Source: a beta proteobacterium AAP65
Lineage (GTDB): Bacteria; Pseudomonadota; Gammaproteobacteria; Burkholderiales; Burkholderiaceae_C
Reading direction: 5' to 3'
Assembly (NCBI GenBank): GCA_001295865.1
Contig: LJHW01000005.1
Span: forward strand, 1-64,000
DNA length: 64,000 nt
This document shows positions 1 to 9,456 of this stretch, in pieces. The position numbers were made by a program, and so were the translations under genes. Each line of letters opens with the position of its first letter. Positions within the stretch are counted from its first letter, which is position 1. The notes beneath the pieces were generated by a model. That model was not told the origin of the DNA, ran no database searches, and saw only the letters and a program-made list of their open reading frames with translations.

Positions 1-4
1 CGGC

Positions 5-49
5 GCATTGTGCCGGCCCGCTTGCCAATGCCGGCTGCCGGCACAATGC
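5..49. repeat. 13-bp perfect inverted repeat ahead of the first glycosyltransferase gene
   Basis: Arms 5-17 (GCATTGTGCCGGC) and 37-49 are exact reverse complements separated by 19 nt. The right arm contains CACAAT (42-47), a plausible -10 that sits 8 nt before the ATG at 56. The repeat could be an operator overlapping the promoter, or the 3' hairpin of a gene that ends left of the window. No T-run follows it, so it is not a standard intrinsic terminator for the + strand. Confidence 0.6.
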
Positions 50-55
50 CCGCCG

Positions 56-1132
56 ATGAAAGTACGCCACATCGGCATCAGCCTGGGCAACATCGGCGCG
101 CTGCACGACGGGCTGGGCGAGTTTTCGCTGCAGATCGGCACACGCATCGCCGCGGTGGCGCCGGCCTGGCGCGCGCAGCACGGCATCCGGCTGCACTTCC
201 ACCTGCGCGAGAAACTCTTCGGCCTGTTCGGCGATGAGGTGACCTACATCGCGGTGAACCGCTGGCAGCGCCTGCGCCACGTGCAGCCCGAGCCTTTCGC
301 GTTGTGGCACAGCCTGCACCAGCTGAACAAGAACCTGCCGCCGAACATGGCCGCCGGTGGCACGCGGCTCGTCACCGTGCACGACCTGAACTACCTCTAC
401 GGCCGCAATGCCTTTTCGCGCTGGCGCCACCACCGCCGCACGCTGAAGCTCATGGCGCGCACCGACCACGTGGTGGCCATCAGCCAGCACACCGCCGGCG
501 ATGTGAAGCGAGAACTGGGTTGGGCCGGGCCGATGGACGTGATCTACAACGGCGCGCGCAGCTTTGTCGCCGCCGAGCGTGCGCCGCTGCCGGGCTGGGC
601 GGCGGTGGCCGAGCGCCCTTTCCTCTTCCACCTGAGCCGCATGTCGCCCAGCAAGAACCCGCAGGCGGTGCTGGAGCTGGCGCGTGCCTGGCCCGAGATG
701 ACGTTCTTGATGTGCGGCCCGCCCAGCGACGACGCCAAGGCGCTGAAGGCCGCCAACCGCCAGCCCAACGTGCAGTTCCACCTGGGCATCACCGACGCGC
801 AGAAGGCCTGGGCCTATGCGAACTGCGCCGGCTTCCTGTTCCCGTCGCTCACCGAAGGTTTCGGCCTGCCGCCCATCGAAGCCATGCACTTCGGCAAGCC
901 CGTCTTCCTGGCGCGGCGCACGTGCTTGCCAGAAATCGGTGGCGACGCCGCCAGCTACTTCGACAGCTTCGAGCCGCAAGCCATGAAGACCGTGGTGCAG
1001 CAGGGTTTGCTGCGCCACGCCGAACCCGGCCGGCCCGAGGCGGTGCGCCAGCACGCCGCGCAGTTCAACTGGGACGACGCTGCAGCGGCCTACCTGGCGC
1101 TCTACCGGCGGCTGCTGGGCCTGCCGGGATAA
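56..1132 (+). CDS. Glycosyltransferase, GT4 / group 1 family
   Basis: A protein of about 358 aa. The C-terminal half has the GT-B nucleotide-sugar site of family GT4: a 'FPSLTEGFGLPPIEAM' block with the E-x7-E pair, preceded by 'FLFHLSRMSPSKNPQ'. The N-terminal half holds a short 'TVHDLNYLYG' block and 'DHVVAISQHT', typical of mannosyl- or glucosyltransferases acting on cell-surface glycans. The start is placed at ATG 56 (MKVRHIGISLGN) because homologous families begin right at this first beta strand and because a -10-like hexamer lies 8 nt upstream. It ends in TAA at 1130-1132, which is embedded in the -10 of ribF. Donor and acceptor sugars cannot be read from the sequence. Confidence 0.85.
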   Translation: MKVRHIGISLGNIGALHDGLGEFSLQIGTRIAAVAPAWRAQHGIRLHFHLREKLFGLFGDEVTYIAVNRWQRLRHVQPEPFALWHSLHQLNKNLPPNMAAGGTRLVTVHDLNYLYGRNAFSRWRHHRRTLKLMARTDHVVAISQHTAGDVKRELGWAGPMDVIYNGARSFVAAERAPLPGWAAVAERPFLFHLSRMSPSKNPQAVLELARAWPEMTFLMCGPPSDDAKALKAANRQPNVQFHLGITDAQKAWAYANCAGFLFPSLTEGFGLPPIEAMHFGKPVFLARRTCLPEIGGDAASYFDSFEPQAMKTVVQQGLLRHAEPGRPEAVRQHAAQFNWDDAAAAYLALYRRLLGLPG

Positions 1133-1133
1133 T
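1128..1133 (+). promoter_or_regulatory. Predicted -10 (GATAAT) of ribF, overlapping the upstream stop codon
   Basis: GATAAT contains the TAA stop of the preceding glycosyltransferase gene and ends 7 nt before the ribF ATG at 1141. Transcription would begin at or next to the start codon, giving a leaderless mRNA. No good -35 is visible. This is inference from spacing and motif only. Confidence 0.45.
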
Positions 1134-1140
1134 TCTGCGC

Positions 1141-2112
1141 ATGAGAATCCAACGCGGCTGGCGCCGCCCCGGCACCACCGGCTGCGCCATCACCATCGGC
1201 AATTTCGACGGCGTGCACCGTGGCCACCAGGCCATGCTGGCCTTGCTGAACAACGAAGCCCGACACCGCGGCCTGCCCAGCTGCGTGATGACTTTCGAAC
1301 CGCACCCGCGCGACCACTTCGCGCGCAAGGCGGGCAAGCCCGAGGCGGCCCCGGCGCGCATCGGCACGCTGCGCGACAAGCTCTGCGAGCTGCAGCGCTG
1401 CGGCGTGGACGAGGTGGTGGTGCTGCCCTTCAACGACGCCTTCGCCAGCCTGTCGCCGCAGGCCTTCATCGACGAGGTGCTGCGCGACGGCCTGCGCGCG
1501 AAATACGTGCTGGTTGGCGACGACTTCAACTTCGGCGCCCGCCGCGCCGGCAACTACGCGATGCTCGATGCGGCCGGCCCGGCGGCGGGCTTCGACGTGG
1601 CGCGCATGAACAGCTACGAGGTGCACGGCCTGCGCGTTTCCAGCTCGGCCGTGCGCGAGGCGCTGGCGCGCGGCGACATGCGCCAGGCCGAGGCCCTGCT
1701 GGGCCGGCCCTACAGCATCAGCGGCCACGTGCTGCACGGGCGCAAGCTCGGCCGCGAACTCGGCTTCCGCACGCTGAACCTGCGCTTCGCGCACGCCAGG
1801 CCGGCGGCCAGCGGCATCTTCGTCGTGCGCGTGCACGGGCTGGGCAGCGGGCCCGTGCCCGGCGTGGCCAGCCTGGGCGTGCGCCCCACGGTGGAAGACG
1901 CCGGCCGTGTGCTGCTGGAGGTGCACGCGCTGCACTGGCCCGCAGCGCTGGGTGAGAACGGCGGCTACGGCCGCTTGCTGCGCGTGGAGCTGCTGCACAA
2001 GCTGCACGACGAGCTGAAGTACGAGGGCCTGCAGGCGCTGCAGGAAGGCATTGCGCGCGATACCGAGGCAGCGCGGGCCTGGTGGCGCGCCGCGGGCGAG
2101 GTCCGCGTCTAA
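1141..2112 (+). CDS. ribF: Bifunctional riboflavin kinase / FAD synthetase
   Basis: RibF makes FMN from riboflavin and then FAD. The N-terminal FAD synthetase (nucleotidyltransferase) domain shows 'TIGNFDGVHRGHQAML' (the HxGH-like motif) near residues 19-34 and 'VLVGDDFNFG' in the middle. 'VSSSAVREALARGD' closes this domain. The C-terminal riboflavin kinase domain has 'GHVLHGRKLGRELGFRTLNL' and ends in 'LHDELKYEGLQALQEGIARDTEAAR'. Length of 323 aa is normal. The reading frame is open far upstream, but MRIQRGWRRPG at 1141 is the sensible start: it lies after the glycosyltransferase stop and fits the family's N-terminus. Followed by ileS and lspA, a common proteobacterial order. Confidence 0.95.
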   Translation: MRIQRGWRRPGTTGCAITIGNFDGVHRGHQAMLALLNNEARHRGLPSCVMTFEPHPRDHFARKAGKPEAAPARIGTLRDKLCELQRCGVDEVVVLPFNDAFASLSPQAFIDEVLRDGLRAKYVLVGDDFNFGARRAGNYAMLDAAGPAAGFDVARMNSYEVHGLRVSSSAVREALARGDMRQAEALLGRPYSISGHVLHGRKLGRELGFRTLNLRFAHARPAASGIFVVRVHGLGSGPVPGVASLGVRPTVEDAGRVLLEVHALHWPAALGENGGYGRLLRVELLHKLHDELKYEGLQALQEGIARDTEAARAWWRAAGEVRV

Positions 2113-2115
2113 AAT
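2110..2115 (+). promoter_or_regulatory. Predicted -10 (TAAAAT) for the ileS transcript, overlapping the ribF stop
   Basis: The TAA stop codon of ribF forms the first half of TAAAAT. Transcription from here would start near 2122 and give a leader of about 220 nt before ileS. The -35 region is GC-rich and unconvincing. Confidence 0.35.
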
Positions 2116-2123
2116 CGGTCCTC

Positions 2124-2228
2124 ATGCGCCTCACGCCTGCCCTCTCGCCCGATGCCGGCCTCCTGCGCTGGCAGGCCGCCACCCGCCGGCAAGCCACGCG
2201 CGACCGAATTATTCGTTCGGCTTCCTGA
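2124..2228 (+). CDS. Possible 34-codon leader ORF upstream of ileS
   Basis: An ATG at 2124 lies 8 nt after the predicted -10 at 2110-2115 and opens a 34-codon frame ending in TGA at 2226. The peptide starts MRLTPALSPD and ends DRIIRSAS, with two adjacent isoleucine ATT codons five codons before the stop. A GC-rich segment able to form hairpins (around 2240-2280) follows. The Ile-Ile pair ahead of isoleucyl-tRNA synthetase is suggestive, but no U-run terminator is visible and the ORF may be chance. Confidence 0.2.
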   Translation: MRLTPALSPDAGLLRWQAATRRQATRDRIIRSAS

Positions 2229-2344
2229 CGCCCGGCCCTGCGCGCTGATGCGCGCCCGCGCCCCCGCGCGGCCGGCCTCCCCGAACGACCCCGTGCCGCC
2301 CTCACCGCCCTCCACTGGGGTGGCACCTGCCGAGCCCACACGCC

Positions 2345-5194
2345 ATGAGCAACACCCCTGACACCCGCAGCACGCTGAACCTGCCCGACACGCCCTTCCC
2401 GATGCGCGGCGACCTGCCCAAGCGCGAGCCGGCGTGGGTGAAGGCCTGGAACGACACCACGCAAGACGGCGGCCTGTACCAACGCTTGCGCGTCGCGCGC
2501 CACGGCGCACCGCTCTTCGTGCTGCACGACGGCCCGCCCTACGCCAACGGCAAGCTGCACATCGGCCACGCGCTGAACAAGGTGCTCAAGGACATGATCG
2601 TCAAGAGCAAGCAGCTGGCGGGCTTCGACGCGCGCTACGTGCCGGGCTGGGACTGCCACGGCCTGCCCATCGAGAACCAGATCGAGAAGACCCACGGCCG
2701 CGGCCTGCCGCGCGACAAGGTGCAGGCGCTCAGCCGCGCCTACGCCGCCGAGCAGATCGAGCAGCAGAAGGCCGATTTCCAGCGCCTGGGCGTGCTGGGC
2801 GACTGGGCCCACCCCTACCGCACCATGGACCCGGCCAACGAGGCCGGCGAGATGCGCGTGCTCAAGCGCCTGATGGAGCGCGGCTACGTCTACCGCGGCA
2901 GCAAGCCGGTGTACTGGTGCTTCGATTGCGGCAGCTCGCTGGCCGAGTTCGAGATCGAATACGCCGACAAGAAGAGCCCCACGGTCGACGTCGCTTTCCT
3001 GAGCGCCGAGCCCGCCAAGCTGGCCGCGGCCTTCGGCCTGCCGGCGCTTCAGAAAGACGCTTTCGCCGTCATCTGGACCACCACGCCCTGGACGCTGCCC
3101 GCCAACCAGGCGCTGAACCTCAACCCGGCCCTGGTCTACGCGCTGGTAGACACCGCGCGTGGCCTGCTGGTGCTGGCCGAAGCGCTGGTGGAGAAGTGCC
3201 TGGCGCGCTACGGCCTGACGGGCGAGGTGGTGGCCACCGCCTTGGGCGAAAAGCTCGGCGGCCTGAACTTCCGCCACCCGCTGGCGCATGTGCACCCGGG
3301 CTACGACCGGCTCTCGCCGGTATATCTGGCCGACTACGCGACGGCCGAGGACGGCACCGGCCTCGTGCACAGCTCGCCGGCCTACGGCCTGGACGACTTC
3401 CAGTCCTGCCTGGCCCACGGCATGAAGGCCGACGAGATCCTGAACCCCGTGCAGGGCTCGGGCGTCTACGAGGCCGAGCTGCCGTTGTTCGGCGGCCTGC
3501 ACATCTGGAAGGCCAACCCGGTGATCGTGCAGGCGCTGCAAGACGCCGGCCGCCTGCGGGCCCAGGCCGAGATGCAACACAGCTACCCGCACTGCTGGCG
3601 CCACAAGACGCCGGTGATCTACCGCGCCGCAGCGCAGTGGTTCGTGCGCATGGACGAGGGCGACGGCGTCTGCACCGTCGACAAGGCGCCCGGCACGCTG
3701 CGCCAGACGGCGCTGGCCGCCATCGACGCGACGAACTTCTACCCCGAGAACGGCCGCGCCCGCCTGCGCGACATGATCGCCAACCGCCCCGACTGGTGCA
3801 TCAGCCGCCAGCGCAGCTGGGGCGTGCCGCTGCCCTTCTTCCTGCACAAGGTGACGGGCGAGCTGCACCCCGACACCCTGGCGCTGATGGACCGCGCCGC
3901 GGCCTTGGTGGAAAAGGGCGGCATCGAAGCCTGGAGCCAGCTCGACCCGGCCGAGTGGCTGGGCGCCGAGGCCGACAACTACGCCAAGAGCCACGACATC
4001 CTCGACGTCTGGTTCGACAGCGGCAGCACTTTCAGCCACGTGCTGCGTGGCTCGCACCCGGGCGGCGCGCACGCGCAGGGTCCCGAGGCCGACCTCTACC
4101 TGGAAGGCCACGACCAGCACCGCGGGTGGTTCCATTCGTCGCTGCTGATCGGCTGCGCGCTGGAAGGCCGCGCGCCCTACCGCGGCCTGCTCACCCACGG
4201 TTTTGCCACCGACGGGCAAGGCCGCAAGATGAGCAAGAGCCTGGGCAACGTGGTCGAGCCGCAGACGCTGACGAACAAGTTCGGCGCCGAGATCGTGCGC
4301 CTGTGGTGCGCCGCCACCGACTACAGCGGCGACCTCAACATCGACGACAACATCCTGGCCCGCGTGGTGGACGCCTACCGGCGCATCCGCAACACGCTGC
4401 GTTTCCTGATGGCCAACACCAGCGATTTCAACGCGGCCCAGCACGCGCTGCCGCTGGCTGAGCTGCTGGAAATCGACCGCTACGCGCTGGCGCGCACGGC
4501 GCAGCTGCAGGCCGAGTTCCTGGCGCATTTCGAGGCCTACGAGTTCCACCCGGTGGTGGCCAAGCTGCAGGTCTTCTGCAGCGAAGACCTGGGCGCCTTC
4601 TACCTCGACGCGCTGAAAGACCGCCTCTACACCACCGCCCCGGGCAGCCATGCCCGCCGCAGCGCGCAGACAGCGCTGTGGCACATCACGCACAGCATGC
4701 TGCGCTGGATGGCGCCCTTCCTCAGCTTCACCGCCGAAGAGGCCTGGAAGCTCTTCGACGGTGGCCATGCCGAAGCCGACAGCATCTTCACGCAGACCTA
4801 CTGGCAACTGCCCCCTCCCGATGCCGCGCTGCTGGCCAAGTGGGGCCGCATCCGCGAGCTGCGCGATGGGGTGAACAAGGAAATCGAAGCGCTGCGCAGC
4901 GCTGGCGGCGTGGGCTCTTCGCTGCAGGCCGAGGTGCAGATCACGGCCCCGGCTGACGACCATGCGCTGCTGGCCAGCCTGGGCGAAGACCTGAAGTTCG
5001 TCTTCATCACCTCGGCCGTGCACCTGGTGGCGGGCGAGGCCTTCTCGGTGCAGGTGGCGGCCAGCACGCACAGCAAGTGCGAACGCTGTTGGCACTGGCG
5101 CGAAGACGTGGGTCACGACGCCGCCCACCCCACGCTGTGCGGCCGCTGCACCAGCAACCTGTACGGCGCGGGCGAAACCCGCACCGTGGCCTGA
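2345..5194 (+). CDS. ileS: Isoleucyl-tRNA synthetase
   Basis: A class Ia aminoacyl-tRNA synthetase that charges tRNA-Ile. The 949 aa length matches bacterial IleS. The HIGH motif appears as '[12 protein letters not shown]' near residue 70. The editing (CP1) domain carries '[18 protein letters not shown]' and '[11 protein letters not shown]'. The KMSKS motif is present as '[10 protein letters not shown]' near residue 630. The C-terminal zinc-binding end has '[12 protein letters not shown]' followed by 'CGRCTSNL'. ATG 2345 gives [24 protein letters not shown], the usual N-terminus. It overlaps nothing and is followed 2 nt later by the lspA start codon, so the two are translationally linked. Confidence 0.98.
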   Translation: MSNTPDTRSTLNLPDTPFPMRGDLPKREPAWVKAWNDTTQDGGLYQRLRVARHGAPLFVLHDGPPYANGKLHIGHALNKVLKDMIVKSKQLAGFDARYVPGWDCHGLPIENQIEKTHGRGLPRDKVQALSRAYAAEQIEQQKADFQRLGVLGDWAHPYRTMDPANEAGEMRVLKRLMERGYVYRGSKPVYWCFDCGSSLAEFEIEYADKKSPTVDVAFLSAEPAKLAAAFGLPALQKDAFAVIWTTTPWTLPANQALNLNPALVYALVDTARGLLVLAEALVEKCLARYGLTGEVVATALGEKLGGLNFRHPLAHVHPGYDRLSPVYLADYATAEDGTGLVHSSPAYGLDDFQSCLAHGMKADEILNPVQGSGVYEAELPLFGGLHIWKANPVIVQALQDAGRLRAQAEMQHSYPHCWRHKTPVIYRAAAQWFVRMDEGDGVCTVDKAPGTLRQTALAAIDATNFYPENGRARLRDMIANRPDWCISRQRSWGVPLPFFLHKVTGELHPDTLALMDRAAALVEKGGIEAWSQLDPAEWLGAEADNYAKSHDILDVWFDSGSTFSHVLRGSHPGGAHAQGPEADLYLEGHDQHRGWFHSSLLIGCALEGRAPYRGLLTHGFATDGQGRKMSKSLGNVVEPQTLTNKFGAEIVRLWCAATDYSGDLNIDDNILARVVDAYRRIRNTLRFLMANTSDFNAAQHALPLAELLEIDRYALARTAQLQAEFLAHFEAYEFHPVVAKLQVFCSEDLGAFYLDALKDRLYTTAPGSHARRSAQTALWHITHSMLRWMAPFLSFTAEEAWKLFDGGHAEADSIFTQTYWQLPPPDAALLAKWGRIRELRDGVNKEIEALRSAGGVGSSLQAEVQITAPADDHALLASLGEDLKFVFITSAVHLVAGEAFSVQVAASTHSKCERCWHWREDVGHDAAHPTLCGRCTSNLYGAGETRTVA

Positions 5195-5196
5195 AC

Positions 5197-5718
5197 GTGG
5201 CGGCGCGAGGCGCTTCTTCCGGTAGCCCCAGCCTCTGGCTGTGGCTGGGCCTGGCGGCCATCGTCATCCTGGCCGACCAGGTGACCAAGACGCTCATCGT
5301 CGGCTGGTTCCAGCACGGCGACGTGCGCCCGGTCACCGGCTACTTCAACCTCGTGCGCGCGCACAACCCGGGCGCGGCCTTCAGTTTTCTGGCCGGGGCT
5401 TCGGGCTGGCAGCGCTGGTTCTTCACGGGGCTGGGCCTCGTCGTCTCGGGCTTCATCGTCTGGATGATCCGCAAGCACCCGGAGCAGAAGCTGTTCTGCT
5501 TCGCGGTGACCATGATCATGGGCGGCGCCTTGGGCAATGTGGTCGACCGGCTGATCCACGGCTACGTGGTCGACTTCCTGCAGTTCCGCTTCAGCGTCTT
5601 GGAACCGCTCTTCCACGGCGGCTACTTCCCCAGCTTCAACATCGCAGACAGCGCCATCACGCTGGGCGCGGGGTGCCTGATCCTGGACGAGATCCTGCGC
5701 GTGAGGCGCGGGCGCTGA
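5197..5718 (+). CDS. lspA: Lipoprotein signal peptidase (signal peptidase II)
   Basis: LspA is the inner-membrane aspartyl protease that cleaves signal peptides of prolipoproteins. The protein is about 173 aa with four hydrophobic segments. The family blocks are visible: '[11 protein letters not shown]' in the first part, '[15 protein letters not shown]', then '[20 protein letters not shown]' and '[15 protein letters not shown]', which hold the two catalytic aspartates. The frame is open upstream into ileS, but the GTG at 5197, 2 nt after the ileS stop, gives a normal-length protein. ileS-lspA coupling is common in proteobacteria. The many lipoproteins in this window (NlpD, the efflux proteins, the fasciclin protein) would be its substrates. 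Confidence 0.95.
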   Translation: MAARGASSGSPSLWLWLGLAAIVILADQVTKTLIVGWFQHGDVRPVTGYFNLVRAHNPGAAFSFLAGASGWQRWFFTGLGLVVSGFIVWMIRKHPEQKLFCFAVTMIMGGALGNVVDRLIHGYVVDFLQFRFSVLEPLFHGGYFPSFNIADSAITLGAGCLILDEILRVRRGR

Positions 5719-5774
5719 GCGGCCGGCAGCCCTCAGGCTGGCCCTGATTGCCAGCGCGCGCCGCGCAGCGCCCA

Positions 5775-6605
5775 ATGCGCGGCATGGACACCCCGGCCCC
5801 GCCCCCAGCCATCGAGCCCGCCGCAGCCGCGGCCCCTGCGCCCCATGCGGCACCCGCCGAACCTGGCAGCCCGGCGCTGCGCCTGAACCCGCTGCGCTAC
5901 GGCGACCCCCTGCGCTGGCTGGCCCTGGGCTGGCGCGATTTCATCCGCGCCCCCGGTATCGGCCTCTTCTACGGCGGCTGCTTCATGGTGATGGGCTGGG
6001 CGCTGCTGAAGGTCTACGAAAACGCCCCGGCCTACACGCTGGCGCTCTCGGCCGGTTTCCTGCTGATGGGGCCCTTCTTGTGCCTGGGCCTGTACCGGGT
6101 GAGCCAGCGGCTGGAAGCAGGCCAGAAGCCCGATCTCGGGGATTCGCTGCTGGCCTGGGACACACGCACCGGGCAGCTCGCGATCTTTGGCTTCGTGCTG
6201 CTGGTGCTGGAGATGCTGTGGGGCCGCGCGACGCTGGTCGTCTTCGCTGTCAGCTTCGACGGCATGCCCGATTTCAAGGGCTCGCTGCGGGCGCTGCTCG
6301 ACCCCGAGAACCTGAGCTTCATCGTCGCCTGGGCGGCGGTGGGCGCGGTGTTTGCGTCGCTGATCTACGCCATCAGCGTGATCAGCATGCCGATGATCCT
6401 GCACCGCCAGACCGACGCCATCACGGCCGGCCTGACCAGCCTGCGCTTGGTGCTGACGCAGACCGGCGTGATGGTCTGGTGGGGCCTGCTGCTGGCGGGC
6501 CTGGTCTTCGTGGCGCTGCTGCCCTGGTTTGCCGGGCTGCTGCTCGTGGGGCCGGTGCTGGGGCATGCCAGCTGGCATGCCTACCGCGCGGCGGTGGCCG
6601 ACTGA
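5775..6605 (+). CDS. DUF2189-family inner-membrane protein
   Basis: About 276 aa from ATG 5775; a TTG at 5748 and an ATG at 5784 are alternatives. The N-terminal 40 residues are Pro/Ala-rich and likely disordered. The rest carries about six hydrophobic segments and the family signature regions 'LGWRDFIRAPGIGLFYGGCF' near the start and 'WHAYRAAV' at the end. DUF2189 proteins resemble a membrane subunit of unknown function once noted as cytochrome c oxidase-like; no biochemical role is established. It stands between lspA and the convergent recR and has no obvious partner. Confidence 0.8.
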   Translation: MRGMDTPAPPPAIEPAAAAAPAPHAAPAEPGSPALRLNPLRYGDPLRWLALGWRDFIRAPGIGLFYGGCFMVMGWALLKVYENAPAYTLALSAGFLLMGPFLCLGLYRVSQRLEAGQKPDLGDSLLAWDTRTGQLAIFGFVLLVLEMLWGRATLVVFAVSFDGMPDFKGSLRALLDPENLSFIVAWAAVGAVFASLIYAISVISMPMILHRQTDAITAGLTSLRLVLTQTGVMVWWGLLLAGLVFVALLPWFAGLLLVGPVLGHASWHAYRAAVAD

Positions 6606-6614
6606 AAGCCTGCG

Positions 6615-7202
6615 TCAGCGTCGGTCGCCCATCGCATGCGCGATGGTCGAAAGGTCCACGTATTCGAGTTCACTGCCTGCCGGCACACCACGTGCCAGCC
6701 GCGTGACGCGCAGGCCACGCGTCTTCAGTGCCTGCGACAGCGCATGTGCCGTCACTTCGCCTTCGGCCGTGAAGCCGGTGGCCAGGATGACCTCTTCCAC
6801 CATGCCGTCACCGGCACGTTCGAGCAGCCGTTCGGCACCGATGTCGCCCGCGCCCACGCCGTCCAGCGGGCTGATGCGGCCCATCAGCACGAAATACAGG
6901 CCCTTGTAGCTGCCGCTGCGTTCCAGCGCGGCCTGGTCGGCCGGCGTCTCCACCACGCACAACAGACGGGCGTCGCGGCGCGGGTCTTCGCAAGTGCTGC
7001 AGACCTCGGCCTCGGTGAAGGTGTGGCAGCGCTGGCAGTGGCGCATCTGCTGCACGGCATCGCCCAGCGCGGTGGCCAGGCGGCGTGCGCCGTCGCGGTC
7101 GTGCTGCAGCAGGTGGAAGGCCATGCGCTGCGCCGATTTCACGCCCACGCCGGGCAGCCGGCGCAGCGCGTCGATCAGCGCTTCCAGCGCACGTTCGGCC
7201 AT
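6615..7202 (-). CDS. recR: Recombination mediator protein RecR
   Basis: RecR works with RecO (and RecF) to load RecA at single-strand gaps. The 195 aa length is typical. The N-terminal helix-hairpin-helix region is '[20 protein letters not shown]'. The zinc finger has '[22 protein letters not shown]'. The Toprim domain follows, with '[17 protein letters not shown]' and '[11 protein letters not shown]'. It starts 4 nt after the ebfC stop on the same strand, so it belongs to the dnaX-ebfC-recR operon found in most proteobacteria. Confidence 0.97.
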   Translation of the reverse strand: MAERALEALIDALRRLPGVGVKSAQRMAFHLLQHDRDGARRLATALGDAVQQMRHCQRCHTFTEAEVCSTCEDPRRDARLLCVVETPADQAALERSGSYKGLYFVLMGRISPLDGVGAGDIGAERLLERAGDGMVEEVILATGFTAEGEVTAHALSQALKTRGLRVTRLARGVPAGSELEYVDLSTIAHAMGDRR

Positions 7203-7206
7203 CGCC

Positions 7207-7533
7207 TCAGAACGGGAACTTCATGCCCGGCGGCAGCGGCATGCCGGCGGTGAGCTTGCCCATCTTCTCGGCGCTCACTTCTTCGGCGCGGCGCACCGCG
7301 GCGTTGAAGGCAGCGGCCACGAGGTCTTCGAGCATGTCCTTGTCATCGGCCAGCAGACTGGGGTCGATGGTCACGCGCTTGACGTCGTGTTTGCAGGTCA
7401 TGGTCACCTTCACGAGGCCGGCACCGCTCTGGCCCTCCACCTCGATCAGCGCCAGTTCGTCCTGCGCCTTCTTCATGTTGTCTTGCATCGCCTGGGCCTG
7501 CTTCATCAGCCCGGCGAGTTGGCCCTTCATCAT
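7207..7533 (-). CDS. ebfC: Nucleoid-associated protein, YbaB/EbfC family
   Basis: A 108-aa protein, the standard YbaB/EbfC size. It begins [16 protein letters not shown], the family's N-terminal helix, and contains '[23 protein letters not shown]', the conserved central strand. It ends in a short flexible tail, 'LPPGMKFPF'. These proteins bind DNA as tweezer-like dimers. The frame is open far upstream inside dnaX, but MMKGQ at 7533, 19 nt past the dnaX stop, is the clear start. Its place between dnaX and recR is conserved. Confidence 0.95.
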   Translation of the reverse strand: MMKGQLAGLMKQAQAMQDNMKKAQDELALIEVEGQSGAGLVKVTMTCKHDVKRVTIDPSLLADDKDMLEDLVAAAFNAAVRRAEEVSAEKMGKLTAGMPLPPGMKFPF

Positions 7534-7552
7534 GGTGTGTTCCTTCTGTGCT

Positions 7553-9382
7553 TTACAGGGGTTTGATCGAGCCCGGCACGATGCGCGCCGTCTTGAACTG
7601 CGCGAGCAGTTCGCGCACGGTGGCGTCGTTCTGGATCGCGGCTTCGGCCGCGGCCTGGCGGCGCTGGCGTTCGGCCGCGTCGCGGCGGGCGGGGGTGTCT
7701 TCGGGGGTGCCGGGCAGCAGCTCCAGCACCACCGGGTGGCCCAGGGCGGTGGCCAGCGCGGCCGCCACCTTGTCGCGCAGCGTGGGGTTGCGCAGGGTCT
7801 CGCGCTCCACGCACAGCTGCCAGCGCGACGGCTGGCTCTGGGTGTCGATGGCGGCCAGCCCGCCCTGCAGCGCCAGTTCGCGCGCCAGCGCACTGAGCGT
7901 GCCGTCTTCGCACAGCGGCTTGACCAGCGCGTACCAGCGGTCGCCGAGCGCGCGATCGGCCGCGGTGGGTACGGGGGCCGGGGCCGGTGCTGGCGCCCGT
8001 TGGAGGGCCGCTGCAGGCGGCGGCGCGATCGACGGCTCGGCCGCGTGCGGTGCGGGGGCTGCCGGGGCATCGTCCCAAGGCGCCGGGCCGGCCGCCGCAG
8101 CGGCCGTGGGTGCCGGGGCCGGTACAGGCTGCAGCGTGGCCGCGCGCTGCGGGGCTGGAGAGGGCGCGAACTGCGGCAAGGGCACCGCCACGGCCGGCGG
8201 CGCCGGCGCCCGCAGCGGCGCGGTGCGCACGGCCTCGCGCGGCGTTTCGCGCGCCGGTGCCGCAGGCGCGCGTGCAGCCGCACCTTCGGCCGGGAAGGCC
8301 AGGAAGCGCAGCAGCACCATGGTCAGCGCGCCGTACTCGTCGCTCATCAGGCCCAGTTCATGGCGACCGTGCAGCACCATGCTGTAGAGCAGCTGCGTTT
8401 CGTCGTGCTGCAGGGCCGGGGCGAGTGCGCGGGCGTCTTCGGTGTCGGGGTCTTGGTCGTCCAGCGCGCCGGGCACGGCCTGCTGCACGGCCATCTGCTG
8501 CAGCAGCGTGGCCATTTCCTCCAGCGTGCCAGCGGCGCTCAGGCCACGGCTGCGCAGCGCGGCCACCGCGGCCAGCACGGCGGCGCCGTCGCGCTCGGCG
8601 AGGGCCTGCACCAAGGTGCGGGCGTGGCCGCGGTCGACGCTGCCGAGCATGGTGCGCACCACGTCTTCCTGCAGCCGGCCGCCGCCGTAGGCGATGGCCT
8701 GGTCGGTGAGCGAGAGCCCGTCGCGCATGCTGCCGCGCGCTGCGGTGCCGAGCAGGCGCAGCGCACCGGCGTCGGCCGGCACGTTTTCGGCTTCCAGCAC
8801 GCGCTGCAGGTGTTCACGCACCGTCTGCGGCGCCATCGGGCGCAGGTTGAACTGCAGACAACGGCTCAGCACCGTGGGCAGCACCTTCTCGGGGTCGGTG
8901 GTCGCCAGCACGAACTTCAGGTACTCGGGCGGCTCTTCCAGCGTCTTCAGCAGCGCATTGAAGGCATCCTTCGACAACTGGTGCGCCTCGTCGATCATGA
9001 AGACCTTGAAGCGGCCGATGCCGGGCTTGTAGGCAGCGCGCTCGATGAGGTCCTTGATCTCGTCCTTGCCGCCGTTGCTGGCGGCGTCCATCTCGATGTA
9101 GTCGAGGTAGCGGTCGGCGTCGATCTCGGTGCAGGCCTGGCACACGCCGCAGGGCTCGGCGGTGATGCCGCCCGTGCCGTCGGGGCCGGTGCAGTTCAGG
9201 CTCTTGGCGAGGATGCGGCTGACCGTGGTCTTGCCGATGCCGCGCGTGCCGGTGAAGAGGTAGGCGTGGTGCAGCCGGCCCTGTGTCAGGGCGTTGGTGA
9301 GGGCCTGCACGACGTGCTCTTGGCCCACCATCTGCGCGAAGCTGCGCGGGCGGTATTTGCGGGCGAGAACGACGTAGGACAT
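7553..9382 (-). CDS. dnaX: DNA polymerase III subunit gamma/tau
   Basis: The clamp-loader ATPase. From ATG 9382 it is 609 aa and starts [21 protein letters not shown]. Walker A is '[12 protein letters not shown]', followed by a zinc-binding region (C-x-PDGTG... 'PCGVCQAC'), Walker B '[11 protein letters not shown]' and the SRC motif in '[12 protein letters not shown]'. After about residue 365 comes an Ala/Pro-rich linker and a tau-specific C-terminal domain. An ATG at 9391 is possible, but it lies inside the predicted -10, which favours 9382. No obvious slippery A-run for a programmed frameshift was found. First gene of dnaX-ebfC-recR. Confidence 0.95.
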   Translation of the reverse strand: MSYVVLARKYRPRSFAQMVGQEHVVQALTNALTQGRLHHAYLFTGTRGIGKTTVSRILAKSLNCTGPDGTGGITAEPCGVCQACTEIDADRYLDYIEMDAASNGGKDEIKDLIERAAYKPGIGRFKVFMIDEAHQLSKDAFNALLKTLEEPPEYLKFVLATTDPEKVLPTVLSRCLQFNLRPMAPQTVREHLQRVLEAENVPADAGALRLLGTAARGSMRDGLSLTDQAIAYGGGRLQEDVVRTMLGSVDRGHARTLVQALAERDGAAVLAAVAALRSRGLSAAGTLEEMATLLQQMAVQQAVPGALDDQDPDTEDARALAPALQHDETQLLYSMVLHGRHELGLMSDEYGALTMVLLRFLAFPAEGAAARAPAAPARETPREAVRTAPLRAPAPPAVAVPLPQFAPSPAPQRAATLQPVPAPAPTAAAAAGPAPWDDAPAAPAPHAAEPSIAPPPAAALQRAPAPAPAPVPTAADRALGDRWYALVKPLCEDGTLSALARELALQGGLAAIDTQSQPSRWQLCVERETLRNPTLRDKVAAALATALGHPVVLELLPGTPEDTPARRDAAERQRRQAAAEAAIQNDATVRELLAQFKTARIVPGSIKPL

Positions 9383-9389
9383 TCGCTTC

Positions 9390-9395
9390 ATTCTA
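9390..9395 (-). promoter_or_regulatory. Predicted -10 (TAGAAT) of dnaX
   Basis: On the minus strand TAGAAT ends 7 nt before the dnaX ATG at 9382, predicting a leaderless message. The same 74-bp gap carries the divergent purM promoter. Confidence 0.4.
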
Positions 9396-9442
9396 CGGGC
9401 GGCCCCCGGGCGCGCCGGCCCGGCCCGGCGGCGGGGCGCAGG

Positions 9443-9448
9443 GATAAT
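9443..9448 (+). promoter_or_regulatory. Predicted -10 (GATAAT) of purM
   Basis: GATAAT ends 8 nt before the purM ATG at 9457. The surrounding sequence is nearly all G and C, so the hexamer stands out. No convincing -35 is seen. Predicts a transcript starting at or just before the initiation codon. Confidence 0.45.
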
Positions 9449-9456
9449 CCGGCCGC

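Noticed and set aside
2229..2344. T-box or other riboswitch before ileS
   Set aside because: T-box leaders are not expected in proteobacteria and no T-box core sequence is present.
1718..5128. 1136-codon minus-strand open frame antisense to ribF/ileS/lspA
   Set aside because: It is a shadow of ileS in a GC-rich genome: composition is His/Gln/Arg/Ala/Val-rich with no family motifs, while the plus strand encodes clear enzymes.
7553..9382. Programmed frameshift in dnaX for a separate gamma subunit
   Set aside because: No slippery A-rich heptamer or strong downstream stem was seen at the expected place; the full tau frame is open.
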